Below the pieces are notes generated by a model, which was not told where the DNA came from, made no database searches, and saw nothing but the letters and a program-made list of their open reading frames with translations. From positions 372,001-436,000 of the forward strand of contig NZ_BMVW01000001.1 in assembly GCF_014650915.1 (NCBI RefSeq): DNA of 64,000 nt, in the 5' to 3' direction. Below are positions 17,185 through 25,682 of this stretch, piece by piece. How positions within the stretch are numbered: the first letter of the stretch is position 1; each line of letters begins with the position of its first letter. Both the position numbers and the translations under genes were made by a program. This stretch comes from Streptomyces poonensis (lineage in GTDB: Bacteria > Actinomycetota > Actinomycetes > Streptomycetales > Streptomycetaceae).

Positions 17185-17514
17185 CTATGACTTGAAGACC
17201 AACGTAACCGCGCGCGTGCCCTGTATCTGGGTGGTGCCGATAAGCTGGACTCCTCCGCCAGCAGTGACTTGGAACGAGAGTTGCGCTTCCTTGAGCGAGA
17301 GTACGCCATCGCGGGCGGCCACTTCCGAGAACACCTCCTGCAAGGCATCGACGACCTCGGCGAGATTTTTACGCAGCGGACCCAAGGGGACATCACGCAG
17401 AGCTACATCTCCCCTGCGGGAGAAGAGGCCCATGGAATCGTCATCATGCTCCTCCTCGATCGATACCAAGACCGGCAGCGTTCGCTGATCGATCGTGGTA
17501 TTGCGCCATTCCAT
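17185..17514 (-). CDS. Pepco-like (peptidase co-occurring) small protein
   Basis: 109 aa, ATG at 17514 after AAGGAG. The pattern LPVLVSIEEE, then GDVALRDVPLGPLRKNLAEV, then VTAGGGVQLIGTTQ and AVTLVF matches, from memory, small domains (Pepco/trypco type) encoded next to caspase- or trypsin-like proteases in actinobacterial conflict systems. The stop is 6 bp before the caspase start, so the genes are co-translated. The proposed role is coupling or regulation of the protease; no direct evidence of function. Confidence 0.65.
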   Translation of the reverse strand: MEWRNTTIDQRTLPVLVSIEEEHDDDSMGLFSRRGDVALRDVPLGPLRKNLAEVVDALQEVFSEVAARDGVLSLKEAQLSFQVTAGGGVQLIGTTQIQGTRAVTLVFKS

Positions 17515-17723
17515 GGATCTCCTTCATCACCGCGCCTACGACCGGGCTGGGAACAACTTCTACCGATCCTAGACCAGCAATAGATCACCCTGGGGAAATA
17601 CCGGAAAGTAACTGGGATTAACGCAAGACAAAAGGTTTCAGCTGTTCATGCAGTGATATATTTAAGGCGATATAGCCAGCAAGAGACGCATCATCGCCTT
17701 GGTCCGGCTTTGCGAGCAACCAT

Positions 17724-17757
17724 CCGTAGATCACCTCAGCTGCCCAAGCTCAGGGCG
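17724..17757. repeat. tRNA-Gly(CCC) anticodon-arm-like repeat R5
   Basis: CCGTAGATCACCTCAGCTG then CCCAAGCTCAGGGCG. Direct repeat of 10501-10526. It overlaps the stop codon of the gene at 17750. Confidence 0.45.
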
Positions 17758-18226
17758 CCATGCCGTCTTCGCTGACGCGCAGATCTCCTCGCATGCGCAC
17801 CCGAAGTGCGGCGAGGGCATCGTCATAGGTTCGACGCCCCTCTAGGTACACGGGATCAGTAACCAAGATTCCCTCCATCACCCGATCACGAAGATCGCGC
17901 AAACGTCGGAAAGCGTCTTCCGATGCCTCTACGACGCGGCTGGGCGCGCTGATGGTCATCTGGTACCTCAGTCCGATGCACGGCCCGAATGCTTCGCGGG
18001 CCGTAGTACGGCGTGTCGAGGGTTCCATATCGGGGTCCCGAGCCACATTGCCGCAAGTGTGACGGGCTTCGGACAGGCTGGCCAAGTAGTTCCCGTACAG
18101 GGTGCGCCGCGCCTGCGTCTCGCGATCCGAACGTTCTCGCCTCCACCGCTGACGATCCAGAAGGATGGCGGATCCTGTGGCGATCACCGCGCCAACCATG
18201 GTGCTGATCAAAGTGATCCACTGCAT
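17750..18226 (-). CDS. Membrane-anchored hypothetical protein, 158 aa
   Basis: One N-terminal membrane helix (TLISTMVGAVIATGSAILL), then a basic stretch and a long helical cytoplasmic region. This shape is common for small Streptomyces proteins of unknown function near mobile elements. The stop codon lies inside repeat R5, so the C-terminus may have been altered by recombination there. Confidence 0.6.
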   Translation of the reverse strand: MQWITLISTMVGAVIATGSAILLDRQRWRRERSDRETQARRTLYGNYLASLSEARHTCGNVARDPDMEPSTRRTTAREAFGPCIGLRYQMTISAPSRVVEASEDAFRRLRDLRDRVMEGILVTDPVYLEGRRTYDDALAALRVRMRGDLRVSEDGMAP

Positions 18227-18272
18227 GGAACGACCGTAGCCACTGCCATGTCAACGCACGGTTCAGCCCCGA

Positions 18273-18368
18273 ATGATCGCGGCTTCCCAAGCTGCGGGCC
18301 TCCAACACGAAGCAAGCGGTCATGCTCACCGAGCGCGCTGGCCTGCTGCTCGCCCGGGCTGCGGCGCA
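18273..18368. repeat. Dispersed repeat copy R3
   Basis: GATCGCGGCTTCCCAAGCTG then GGGCCTCC, AAGCAAGCGGTCAT, CTCACCGAGCGCGCTGGCC; same blocks as R1 and R2. The first block is closest of the three to a tRNA-Gly(CCC) anticodon arm. Confidence 0.55.
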
Positions 18369-18409
18369 TAGTGCTCGGAGAGGACGGCCTCTTCTCCACT
18401 ACGGACGCC

Positions 18410-18625
18410 ATGTACATGAAGCAGTCCGCAGCGAGGAAGGTGCCGCCGCAGCCCCAGTCCCCCAGAGTCTTGGACGGGCTGGCCCGAACCCTTCATTCGC
18501 GCGCGCTCACGGACGGCCGTCCCGGCGTCGCACACAAGTTGACTTACGTCTTCGGCAACGCACAGTGCGCCGGGTGCGACGCGGTCTTCAGCGTCGAGGA
18601 AGCCATCACCACTCGATGGGGCTGA
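18410..18625 (+). CDS. Possible small protein, 71 aa
   Basis: ATG at 18410 (MYMKQSAARKVPPQP), ending in KLTYVFGNAQCAGCDAVFSV, with a CxxC pair. It could be a short metal-binding protein or the 3' end of a gene truncated by the repeat just upstream. No clear ribosome site. Confidence 0.3.
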   Translation: MYMKQSAARKVPPQPQSPRVLDGLARTLHSRALTDGRPGVAHKLTYVFGNAQCAGCDAVFSVEEAITTRWG

Positions 18626-18881
18626 TGAGACCGTGCCCCCTCGAAAGGTCTGGCCCTTCTGCCCGCTACGCGAAGTGCCTCGACGGGCGGACGACAAGAG
18701 GTCACCAACCGGCGTGTCGAGGGCCTGCTGCGCACGTACAAGTGACACACGGCCTCGGAACGGAGCCCCCGGCCGAGCTTGGGAGTGGCGAGGCCGCCGC
18801 GGGCTTCTCCGGGGGCACTCTGCCCCGCCCCCTACCGCAGCGTGCTGTGGCGCTCTGTTGGCTGGCCTCCTGGAGTGGTGT

Positions 18882-19256
18882 TCATGTGTCGGGTGGGCCG
18901 GACGCGGGGCGGGGAGTCTCCAGGCGGAGGACGAGTGCACGCAGGGCCCGGAGCTCGGCGTCCAGTGCCTGTGCGCCTTCGGGGGTGAGAGCGATCCACG
19001 TCCGAGGGCGGCGGCCGGCGTAGCCCTTCTCCACTGTGATCAGCTTCGACTCCTCCAGCACCTTGAGGTGTCGGGAGAGGTTCCCGTCGGTGACGGCCAG
19101 TTGCTTCTTCAGGAAGCTGAACTCGACTCGATCGGCTTCTCGGGCAATGGTGAGAATGCCGAGCCGTACACGCTGATGGACTGTGTCGTCCAGCGACTGG
19201 GTGGGATGGGGTTCTTCCTGGTCATCCCGCGCGGCGGTCGAGTTCTCGACGCTCAT
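18882..19256 (-). CDS. Winged-helix transcriptional regulator
   Basis: 124 aa. Residues about 25-100 form a MarR/HTH_34-type winged helix (RLGILTIAREADRVEFSFLK, DGNLSRHLKVLEESKLI, then the wing GYAGRRPRTWIALTPEG). Its ATG overlaps the stop of the upstream membrane-protein gene (ATGA at 19253-19256), so the two are translationally coupled. Such regulator/membrane-protein pairs usually control their own operon; the signal is unknown. Confidence 0.8.
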   Translation of the reverse strand: MSVENSTAARDDQEEPHPTQSLDDTVHQRVRLGILTIAREADRVEFSFLKKQLAVTDGNLSRHLKVLEESKLITVEKGYAGRRPRTWIALTPEGAQALDAELRALRALVLRLETPRPASGPPDT

Positions 19257-20086
19257 GGGGCAACCGTACCCGCAGCATCAGCGGCGTCGGCCGCGGCTCG
19301 ATGACGGGCCACCGCCCACTCAGCCAGGCCGGCCAGGAGCAGGATGGCGGCGAGCAGGAGTGCCTTGGCCTGCGGTCCGTCGGTCCAGCCGGGGTGTGCG
19401 GGGTGCTGCCAGGGGAGCCACCCGCTGCCCCAGGAGGCCCCGAGGTAGCCAGTGAGCAGCAGGGCATGGGAGGTGCCGGCGGCTGCGGCGATCCAATGGC
19501 GTTCGGCCACTCCGAGGGCCAGGAGTCCGATGCCGACCAGGTACCACGGGGAGGCGTAGCTGTTCTCCAGCAGCACAACCTCCCACGGCTGGTTCCTGCC
19601 GAACAGCAGGGCGACCAGGGCTGCGGTGATCACTGCGGTGGCTATGGCGGTCGTACGGACCCACACGCGGCGGCGGGGGACGATACCTCGGGCCTCGCCA
19701 CGCAGGCGGTACCAGCGGGCGAAAACGAACCATGCCAGGGGGAGGAGCGCGAACCACACGCCCCAGGCCACGAAGCGCAGGACGGCGCCGTCGAACTCTC
19801 CCTCCAGACACGGGGTTCCTGGCTCATGGACGACACACAGGCCGATCAACTCGGCGTAGGCGAAGGCCGGATAGGACGGGACGTGGCGGCCGTGAGCTCC
19901 GAAGTTGAAGGCGTACTGGGCGATCGGAACGGCTGCCGCCGCAAGGAGGCCGAAGCCGAGAAGGGCGATCCGCGAGCCGTTCAGCTGCGCACGAGTCCTG
20001 GCCCGCAGGCCTTCCATCGCCGTCAACAGGCTTGCCACCTGCGCCCGCGGTTCGGAGCCCGGACTGCTCAGTGATGGTGTCCCCAC
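19253..20086 (-). CDS. Polytopic membrane protein coupled to a winged-helix regulator
   Basis: 277 aa from GTG 20086 (VGTPSLSSPG), with AGGGGGA upstream; the frame is open further to 20167. About seven hydrophobic helices (for example ALLGFGLLAAAAVPIAQYA and AKALLLAAILLLAGLAEWAV). No transporter signature seen. Shares an ATGA junction with the regulator downstream. Function unknown. Confidence 0.7.
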   Translation of the reverse strand: MGTPSLSSPGSEPRAQVASLLTAMEGLRARTRAQLNGSRIALLGFGLLAAAAVPIAQYAFNFGAHGRHVPSYPAFAYAELIGLCVVHEPGTPCLEGEFDGAVLRFVAWGVWFALLPLAWFVFARWYRLRGEARGIVPRRRVWVRTTAIATAVITAALVALLFGRNQPWEVVLLENSYASPWYLVGIGLLALGVAERHWIAAAAGTSHALLLTGYLGASWGSGWLPWQHPAHPGWTDGPQAKALLLAAILLLAGLAEWAVARHRAAADAADAAGTVAP

Positions 20087-20256
20087 ATGTCCCCCTGCGG
20101 TCGCGCTTCGGCAGCGCTGGTCAACGGGTCGCCGGCTGGCTGCCCACCCACTTACTTTGCGATGCAAAGTACATGGCGGTCAAGAGTATGTGGTTGTGCC
20201 ACCTTGCACTGAAGCGTGTTGCGGAGGCCGGAGCCGAGACCGCGACGGAGTTGGTG

Positions 20257-21096
20257 TTAGGAGATCGTCCGGAGCCGGCCGTGGGGTCGGTGGCGGAGGT
20301 CCTCGATGGCCTGGGCCGTCCTCTCGTCCGCGGGGAGGAACACGACCAGTTGTTGCGCGTCCGAGGAGAGGTCGAGTGTCTCGCGGAGCAGTCGGAGTTC
20401 CGGTCCGGAGGGGTGGTTGAGCCGGAGGGGGCCACGGTGCGGGACCACGTGGCGGTTCAGGCGATGAGTGAATTCGGGGCCGGCGACGGGGGCGAGTTCC
20501 GCGGTGAGCCACTCGGAGTTCTCGACGGACGGTGCCAGCCACAGGTCGAATGCCTGCTCGTCCGCTACGTCGTCCCAGTCGGCGAAGAACGTACGGGCGC
20601 GGGCGTCGGTGAAGACGTAGCGGGTGAGGTTCGGGGTGCCGGTGTCGAGCAGGCCTGTGCCTCTCGTCAGCGACTCGTACGTGGTGGTGTGGGCGAGGAT
20701 GTCTCCCAGCCGGTTGGTCACCATGGCCATGCCGTCCGGTTCGAGGAGGCGGAGTGTCTGCAGGACCGACGGGCGCACGTCTCGGCGTGGTGGCGCGGGG
20801 TGGGTGTGTGCGGAACATTCGCCGCCGGTGATCTTCGCTAGGTAGCGCAGGTGGTTGCGCTCCGTGGTGTCGAGGCTGAGCGCGTCGGCCAGGGCGTTCA
20901 CCACCGCTATGGAGGGGTTGCGGTCGCGGCCCTGCTCGATGCGGGTCAGGTACTCGACGCTGATGCCGGCTCGCGCGGCGAGATCCACCCGTCGTAGACC
21001 CGGTGACCGGCGGCGGCCATGGTCCGGTAACCCCAGCGATGCCGGCTGGATGCTGTCGCGCTTCGTCCGGATGAAGTCCCCCAATGGCGTACCCAT
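20257..21096 (-). CDS. XRE regulator with MmyB-like ligand-binding domain
   Basis: 279 aa. Residues 1-80 hold an XRE helix-turn-helix (LGDFIRTKRD, then RRVDLAARAGISVEYLTRIE and GRDRNPSIAVVNALADAL). The rest matches the MmyB-like C-terminal domain (VTNRLGDILAHTTTY, DWDDVADEQAFDLWLAP, RLNHPSGPELRLLRETLDL), which may bind fatty acids or similar ligands. Divergent from the FMN reductase gene 112 bp away, its probable target as commonly seen for this family. Confidence 0.9.
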   Translation of the reverse strand: MGTPLGDFIRTKRDSIQPASLGLPDHGRRRSPGLRRVDLAARAGISVEYLTRIEQGRDRNPSIAVVNALADALSLDTTERNHLRYLAKITGGECSAHTHPAPPRRDVRPSVLQTLRLLEPDGMAMVTNRLGDILAHTTTYESLTRGTGLLDTGTPNLTRYVFTDARARTFFADWDDVADEQAFDLWLAPSVENSEWLTAELAPVAGPEFTHRLNRHVVPHRGPLRLNHPSGPELRLLRETLDLSSDAQQLVVFLPADERTAQAIEDLRHRPHGRLRTIS

Positions 21097-21208
21097 GCTT
21101 CGAGCTTATGGGGCTGTTCGCTGGTGGTGCAGTGCTCAGCGTGGCCCTGTGGGGGCCAGCCTGAGCACGGTCTGGTTGCGGTCGTGGTGCGGGCTGATCG
21201 TGGTGGGC

Positions 21209-21802
21209 ATGGAGAACACACACAAGCTCGTGATCATCGTCGGGAGTGTTCGGGACGGGCGGTTCGGGCCGGTCGTGGCCTCGTGGGTCGCCGAGCAGGT
21301 CCGCGCTCATGGTGGGTTCGACGTGGACATCGTCGATCTGGCCGAGATCGACATTCCGCTGTCACTGCCTGCGGCATCGCCTAAGTACGCCGGTGACGAT
21401 TACCCCCGTCCGGCCGGAATGGCGGCACTGACGTCAGCGCTGGCGGGCGCCGACGCGTTCATCGTGGTGACGCCCGAGTACAACCACAGCTACCCGGCAT
21501 CGTTGAAGGCCGCCATCGACTGGCACTTCACCCAGTGGACGGCCAAGCCCGTCGCCTTCGTCAGCTACGGCGGCGCGGCAGGTGGTCGGCATGCGGTGCT
21601 GCACCTGGAGAACGTGCTGACCGAGCTGCACGCGGTGACCATCCGGGATGGACTGGCCTTTTCGAACTACTTCCACGCGTGGCAGGACGGCCGTCCGCTC
21701 GACCCTGACGCCCCCGGGTACGCCAAGACCCTGCTGGACCAGTTGGCCTGGTGGGCGGGCGCACTGCGATCGGCGCGCGAGGCCGCTCCCTATCCGGCAT
21801 GA
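21209..21802 (+). CDS. NADPH-dependent FMN reductase family protein
   Basis: 197 aa, ATG 21209. Flavodoxin-like fold: IIVGSVRDGRFGPVVASWV near the N-terminus (phosphate-binding loop), VTPEYNHSYPASLKAAIDW in the middle (the family PEYN-x-S-x-P-x-x-LK motif) and SYGGAAGGRHA (flavin contact). Members reduce FMN, quinones or azo compounds with NAD(P)H in the cytoplasm. Likely controlled by the divergent MmyB-type regulator. Confidence 0.9.
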   Translation: MENTHKLVIIVGSVRDGRFGPVVASWVAEQVRAHGGFDVDIVDLAEIDIPLSLPAASPKYAGDDYPRPAGMAALTSALAGADAFIVVTPEYNHSYPASLKAAIDWHFTQWTAKPVAFVSYGGAAGGRHAVLHLENVLTELHAVTIRDGLAFSNYFHAWQDGRPLDPDAPGYAKTLLDQLAWWAGALRSAREAAPYPA

Positions 21803-22097
21803 GGACGGCGACAGGCTGACGAACGGCGGGCGGGGGTCAGGATCACCGGCTCCCGCTCCCGCTCGTGACTCAGTTCTGGGCGAACTCGGACCGTCCGACA
21901 GGTGCCGCTACCTTCAGGCACGCACCGTACTCGTTGCCGCTGAGTGTCAGCCTCAGATCCACATGGACACGAACAGGCGGCAACCGGCCACTCTCCCTCG
22001 CATCACTCACGGTGGTGCATCGGCACGAAGCCCATAACGGGCCACTGCGCGACGGGGTCGCCCAAGGTACTCATCAGATGATCACCAGGGACCTGCC

Positions 22098-22652
22098 TTG
22101 ATCATGCAGTACGTCACGCGTCCGGCCGCGGCTCTGACCACCTCGGGAGCCCTCGTCCTCGCTGCGCCGACGGGTGCGCACGCCGGCGCGATCGGGTCGA
22201 CTCCCGTGCGCACCTTGGAGTACAGCGTGGGCGGTGTGACGATGAAGGTGCCGACAGGCTGCATGTTCACGCACATCGTTCGGGGAAGCGGCAGGACGAT
22301 CACATACCAGAACGCCGGTGTCGACTGCGCCTTCGTCGGGGCGCTCAGTAGTGGTTTCTGCGACCGGCGTATCGACATCACCTGCGCCGACACCAACAAC
22401 CGGGCCCACCGCAGGTCCCGTGGCAGGACCCACAGTGAGTGCGAGATCGACCCCATGCGGAACAACGCTCCGGCCTTCTTCGCCTTCTTTCCCGGCCTGC
22501 CGCACGTCATCGACTGGGGGGGCAGTGCTCGTCTCCCTGCTCGTGGGCGGGCTTACCCGATGGGTCTGCCGGGCCTGGCTGACGAGGGCGGCCGGGAAGG
22601 CGAGCTGACGCGTATGATCCGCTGCCCTCTCAGGCGCTGCACCCCCGTCTGA
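22098..22652 (+). CDS. Secreted protein, C-terminus probably replaced
   Basis: A start at TTG 22098 (AGGGA at good distance) or ATG 22104 gives a Sec signal peptide (RPAAALTTSGALVLAAPTGA, cleavage near AHAG). The mature part TPVRTLEYSVGGVTMKVPTG through ECEIDPMRNNAP resembles small secreted Streptomyces proteins. After about residue 133 the sequence turns arginine/glycine-rich (ARLPARGRAYPMGLPGLADE) and looks out of frame, suggesting fusion to unrelated DNA near 22510. Confidence 0.55.
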   Translation: MIMQYVTRPAAALTTSGALVLAAPTGAHAGAIGSTPVRTLEYSVGGVTMKVPTGCMFTHIVRGSGRTITYQNAGVDCAFVGALSSGFCDRRIDITCADTNNRAHRRSRGRTHSECEIDPMRNNAPAFFAFFPGLPHVIDWGGSARLPARGRAYPMGLPGLADEGGREGELTRMIRCPLRRCTPV

Positions 22653-22811
22653 TCAGGCGATCGCCTTCCCATGGTTGGATGTCTCGTTGTTCTGCGCATG
22701 CCACCGACGGTGTGCTGCCAGGGACATCAACGTCATGCCTGGGCGGCTTCGCCGGTGGTCCTGCCTTCTCGTTCCACGTCGCCGCTGTCGGGCCGTGTGC
22801 GAGGGGGAACG

Positions 22812-24059
22812 GTGAGCAGCGGGGAGTCGAGCGGCGGTCGTACGCCTGACGGGGCGGACGGGGCGGACGGTGCGGACGGGGGGTCGTCCATTCCGGATAC
22901 GGAGTGGGAGAAGTTCCTCCAGGACAGCGAGAGGGATATTCGCAGCTCCGCACCCAAGGAGCCCTCTGCCCGGGCCCGGATGGTGACCGAGCGGCTGCGG
23001 CAGTTGGATGCCGAGGCCGAGCGGCGGCAGGGGAACGGGCGGCTGTTCGGGCGGGGACGGAAGAGGGGGCAGGCGCCGGTCGGTGGTGGGGCCTGGCAGC
23101 CGGATGGGTGGCGTGCCGCGCCTACCGGGCAGTCGCAGGGAAGAAACGGGCGGAGCGCCCGGCGGCGGCGTCAGGTCTGGAGCGTTGTCGGGATTCTTGT
23201 CGCCGTCGCCCTTGCCGTCTTCGCGGTCAGTCCGGACTGGGCGCTGTCCAAGTTGTCCGGCGGGGCGGAGGGTGGCTCCGGTGGTTCGGGAGGGGTACGC
23301 TCCACGCCTTCCGTCGAGGCGGAGGGCTCCGCCAGCCTCGCGGAGCCCTTCCGGGGGTCTCCGGCCGCCGATTACGCCGATGGGGCCGACGGCATCGTGC
23401 TGCCCCCTGCCAAGGCTGTCGGTGCTCTGTCCGAGGGACAGGTCGCGGCTGCCTTGCGGGCTACGAAGCAGTTCCTGGTCGGTACGAATCTCGAGCCTGC
23501 CGTTCTGCTCGGTGAACGGCCCGAGGGCGCCATCGGCCTGATCGATCCCCGTCAGCAGCAGGAACTGCTCTCCCGTATCGACACCTCGCTGCGGGCGCCG
23601 GACGAGGAGCATGATCCGTTGCAGTTCGTCAGCCGTTTCGATCCTGACGAGGTGCGGCTGGTCGGTGATGTGATCAAGACCCGTGGTGAGATCACATTCG
23701 GGGAGGGTGAGAAGGAGTCCGTCGAGGTTCGCGCGGACTACACCTTCGTCTATCCGCTGGTGCGGGCCGAGAGCGGGGCCACCCAGGTGGCGCGGACCAT
23801 CGTGCGGCGCTCCCTCGTCGTACGGGTCCTCGATCCGGACGCGTACGCGGTGACGCCGGGCAGGCTGGCTCTACTCGAGAACAACGTCAGCCTCAACAAC
23901 ACCGACTGTCTTGCCCACGACGGGTTTCTTCATCCTCACTTCGATGGGGAGTTGTCCGGCGACGGATCTTCCGTCGGGCCTACCACCGACCCCTATGACC
24001 GCAGCCGTCCCCTCAGTCCGACGGACTCGGATGCTTGCGGGACCGCCACTCGTACGTGA
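22812..24059 (+). CDS. Conserved single-pass membrane protein
   Basis: 415 aa from GTG 22812 with GAGGGGG upstream. Glycine/aspartate-rich N-terminus, a basic stretch and one membrane helix at about 120-140 (VWSVVGILVAVALAVFAVSP), then a large extracytoplasmic domain (VGALSEGQVAAALRATKQFL, FVSRFDPDEVRLVGDVIKTR). Conserved in Streptomyces but, to my knowledge, uncharacterised. It marks the start of the core-like region. Confidence 0.8.
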   Translation: MSSGESSGGRTPDGADGADGADGGSSIPDTEWEKFLQDSERDIRSSAPKEPSARARMVTERLRQLDAEAERRQGNGRLFGRGRKRGQAPVGGGAWQPDGWRAAPTGQSQGRNGRSARRRRQVWSVVGILVAVALAVFAVSPDWALSKLSGGAEGGSGGSGGVRSTPSVEAEGSASLAEPFRGSPAADYADGADGIVLPPAKAVGALSEGQVAAALRATKQFLVGTNLEPAVLLGERPEGAIGLIDPRQQQELLSRIDTSLRAPDEEHDPLQFVSRFDPDEVRLVGDVIKTRGEITFGEGEKESVEVRADYTFVYPLVRAESGATQVARTIVRRSLVVRVLDPDAYAVTPGRLALLENNVSLNNTDCLAHDGFLHPHFDGELSGDGSSVGPTTDPYDRSRPLSPTDSDACGTATRT

Positions 24060-24150
24060 TGTCGGCGCGGTGCCTGAACAGAGGTTTGGCGCCCTTGCGC
24101 GGGTTGGGAGATTGAATGGGTAACCATTTGTCGAACGGCGGGAGTTGGCC

Positions 24151-24558
24151 GTGGCTCAGGGGGCCGTCGCCGAGATGGGGCAAGCGATGAGTCGTTTACC
24201 GCGCATCCGTTTCAGCCCGCGTTCGCGCCGGGACACGGAGCCTCATCTCGTCGCCGCCGGCGAGCTCGTACCCGGTGATCTCCTCGCCCTGTCGGCGCGG
24301 GACGTCGCCTCGGAGCGGTGGTGCGTCGTGATGCGGGCGTTGCCGGAGGGGGCCGGGACCGTTCGCGTCACGGTGCGGCCGCCGCTCGGCGGGGTGGAGC
24401 GCGACGAGGTGTTCGACCGGGACTGGAGCGTGGTCGTGGGCGGGCTGCGGGTGGACGTCGACCATCACCACCTCGGGCGCTCCGTTCCGCTCGCCACCGA
24501 CTTGGACTTCGACTTCGGCTTCGACTTCGGCTTCGTACGGCGGCGGGAGCGGTTCTGA
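24151..24558 (+). CDS. Hypothetical protein with acidic/aromatic tail
   Basis: 135 aa from GTG 24151 (CGGGAG upstream); an in-frame ATG at 24187 is an alternative. The middle (PGDLLALSARDVASERWCVV) looks like a folded beta-rich unit. The C-terminus has the low-complexity run DLDFDFGFDFGFV. Family not recognised. Confidence 0.5.
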   Translation: MAQGAVAEMGQAMSRLPRIRFSPRSRRDTEPHLVAAGELVPGDLLALSARDVASERWCVVMRALPEGAGTVRVTVRPPLGGVERDEVFDRDWSVVVGGLRVDVDHHHLGRSVPLATDLDFDFGFDFGFVRRRERF

Positions 24559-24581
24559 GGCGGGGGTTCGGGCCGGGCCCG

Positions 24582-25589
24582 TCAGGACGCCCGTTTTCTC
24601 GTTGTCTTCTTGGCTGCCGTCTTCGCCGGTGTTTTCTTCTTCCTCGTTCCTGACGCCGTCGTCGTCTTCTTTTTCGTCGCTGTTGATGATGTCGACGTTG
24701 TTTTCTTCTTTGTCGTCGTCGACGTCGACTTCTTCCCCGTCGGCTCCTTCGGCTTCGCACGGGATGCGCGCGGTGACTTCGCCGGCAGCGACCGCACCTC
24801 CGCGACCTCCTCGCCCCGCGACTCCCTGGCGGCGCGAACACTCCGCTCCAGGGCCGCCATCAGGTCCAGGACCTTGCCGCCCTGGTCCGGGGCCGGGGCG
24901 GAGGGCGGGGTCTCGCCCGCGGACTTCGCGGCGATCACCTCCTCGACCGCCTCGCGGTAGTCGTCGTGCATCTCGGCCAGGTCGATCTCGCCGAGGGTGT
25001 CCATCAGGGCGTCCGCGAGGTCCAGTTCCTGGTCGCGGACGGTGACGCTGGTGTCGGGAGCGGCCTCCTCCGGGGCTCGGATCTCGTCCGGCCACAGGAG
25101 GCCGTGCATCGCGATGACGTCCTCCACGACGCGGAGCATGCCGAGGCGTTCGCGGCCGCGCAGGGCGAACTTGCAGATCGCCACTCTTCCGCTGCGTTTG
25201 AGGGCCTCTCTGAGCAGGGTGTACGGCTTGGCAGCCGGTACGCCGTTCGCCTCCAGGTAGTACGCCTTGTCGATCTGGAGCGGGTCGATGCGCTCGCCGG
25301 GGACGAAGGCGACGATCTCGATGGTCCTCGCGGTCGGGAGCGGGAGGGAGGCCAGGTCCTCGTCCGTGATCGGGATCATCGTGCCGTCGGCGTCCTCGTA
25401 CGCCTTGCCGATCTCACCCTGCGTCACCTCGCGGTCCTCCAGCTCGCAGACCTTGCGGTAGCGGATCCGGCCGCCGTCCTCGGTGTGGATCTGACGGAAG
25501 GAGATCGAGTGGCTCTCGGTGGCGTTCACCAGTTTGATCGGGATGCTGACCAGGCCGAAGGAGATGGCTCCGTTCCAGATGGATCGCAC
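24582..25589 (-). CDS. ku: Ku DNA end-binding protein (NHEJ)
   Basis: 335 aa, GTG start at 25589 (RSIWNGAISFGLVSIPIK) with AAAGGAG upstream. Residues 1-260 are the bacterial Ku core that rings DNA ends and recruits LigD. Residues about 265-335 form a lysine/threonine-rich tail (TTKKKTTSTSSTATKKK), as in the long Ku forms of actinobacteria where the tail adds DNA binding. Divergent from the LigD polymerase-domain gene 93 bp away, together a core NHEJ locus. Confidence 0.95.
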   Translation of the reverse strand: MRSIWNGAISFGLVSIPIKLVNATESHSISFRQIHTEDGGRIRYRKVCELEDREVTQGEIGKAYEDADGTMIPITDEDLASLPLPTARTIEIVAFVPGERIDPLQIDKAYYLEANGVPAAKPYTLLREALKRSGRVAICKFALRGRERLGMLRVVEDVIAMHGLLWPDEIRAPEEAAPDTSVTVRDQELDLADALMDTLGEIDLAEMHDDYREAVEEVIAAKSAGETPPSAPAPDQGGKVLDLMAALERSVRAARESRGEEVAEVRSLPAKSPRASRAKPKEPTGKKSTSTTTKKKTTSTSSTATKKKTTTASGTRKKKTPAKTAAKKTTRKRAS

Positions 25590-25682
25590 GTGTCGTCGCT
25601 CCTTTCGGGCCGCCGGTGCCGGGCCCTGGGTCCCGAGGGGGCATTTGGGGCTGTTTAGTACGATTCGTGGGATTCTCATCCT

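Noticed and set aside
22653..23612. 319-codon minus-strand frame
   Set aside because: Antisense of the conserved membrane-protein gene at 22812; proline/arginine-rich shadow.
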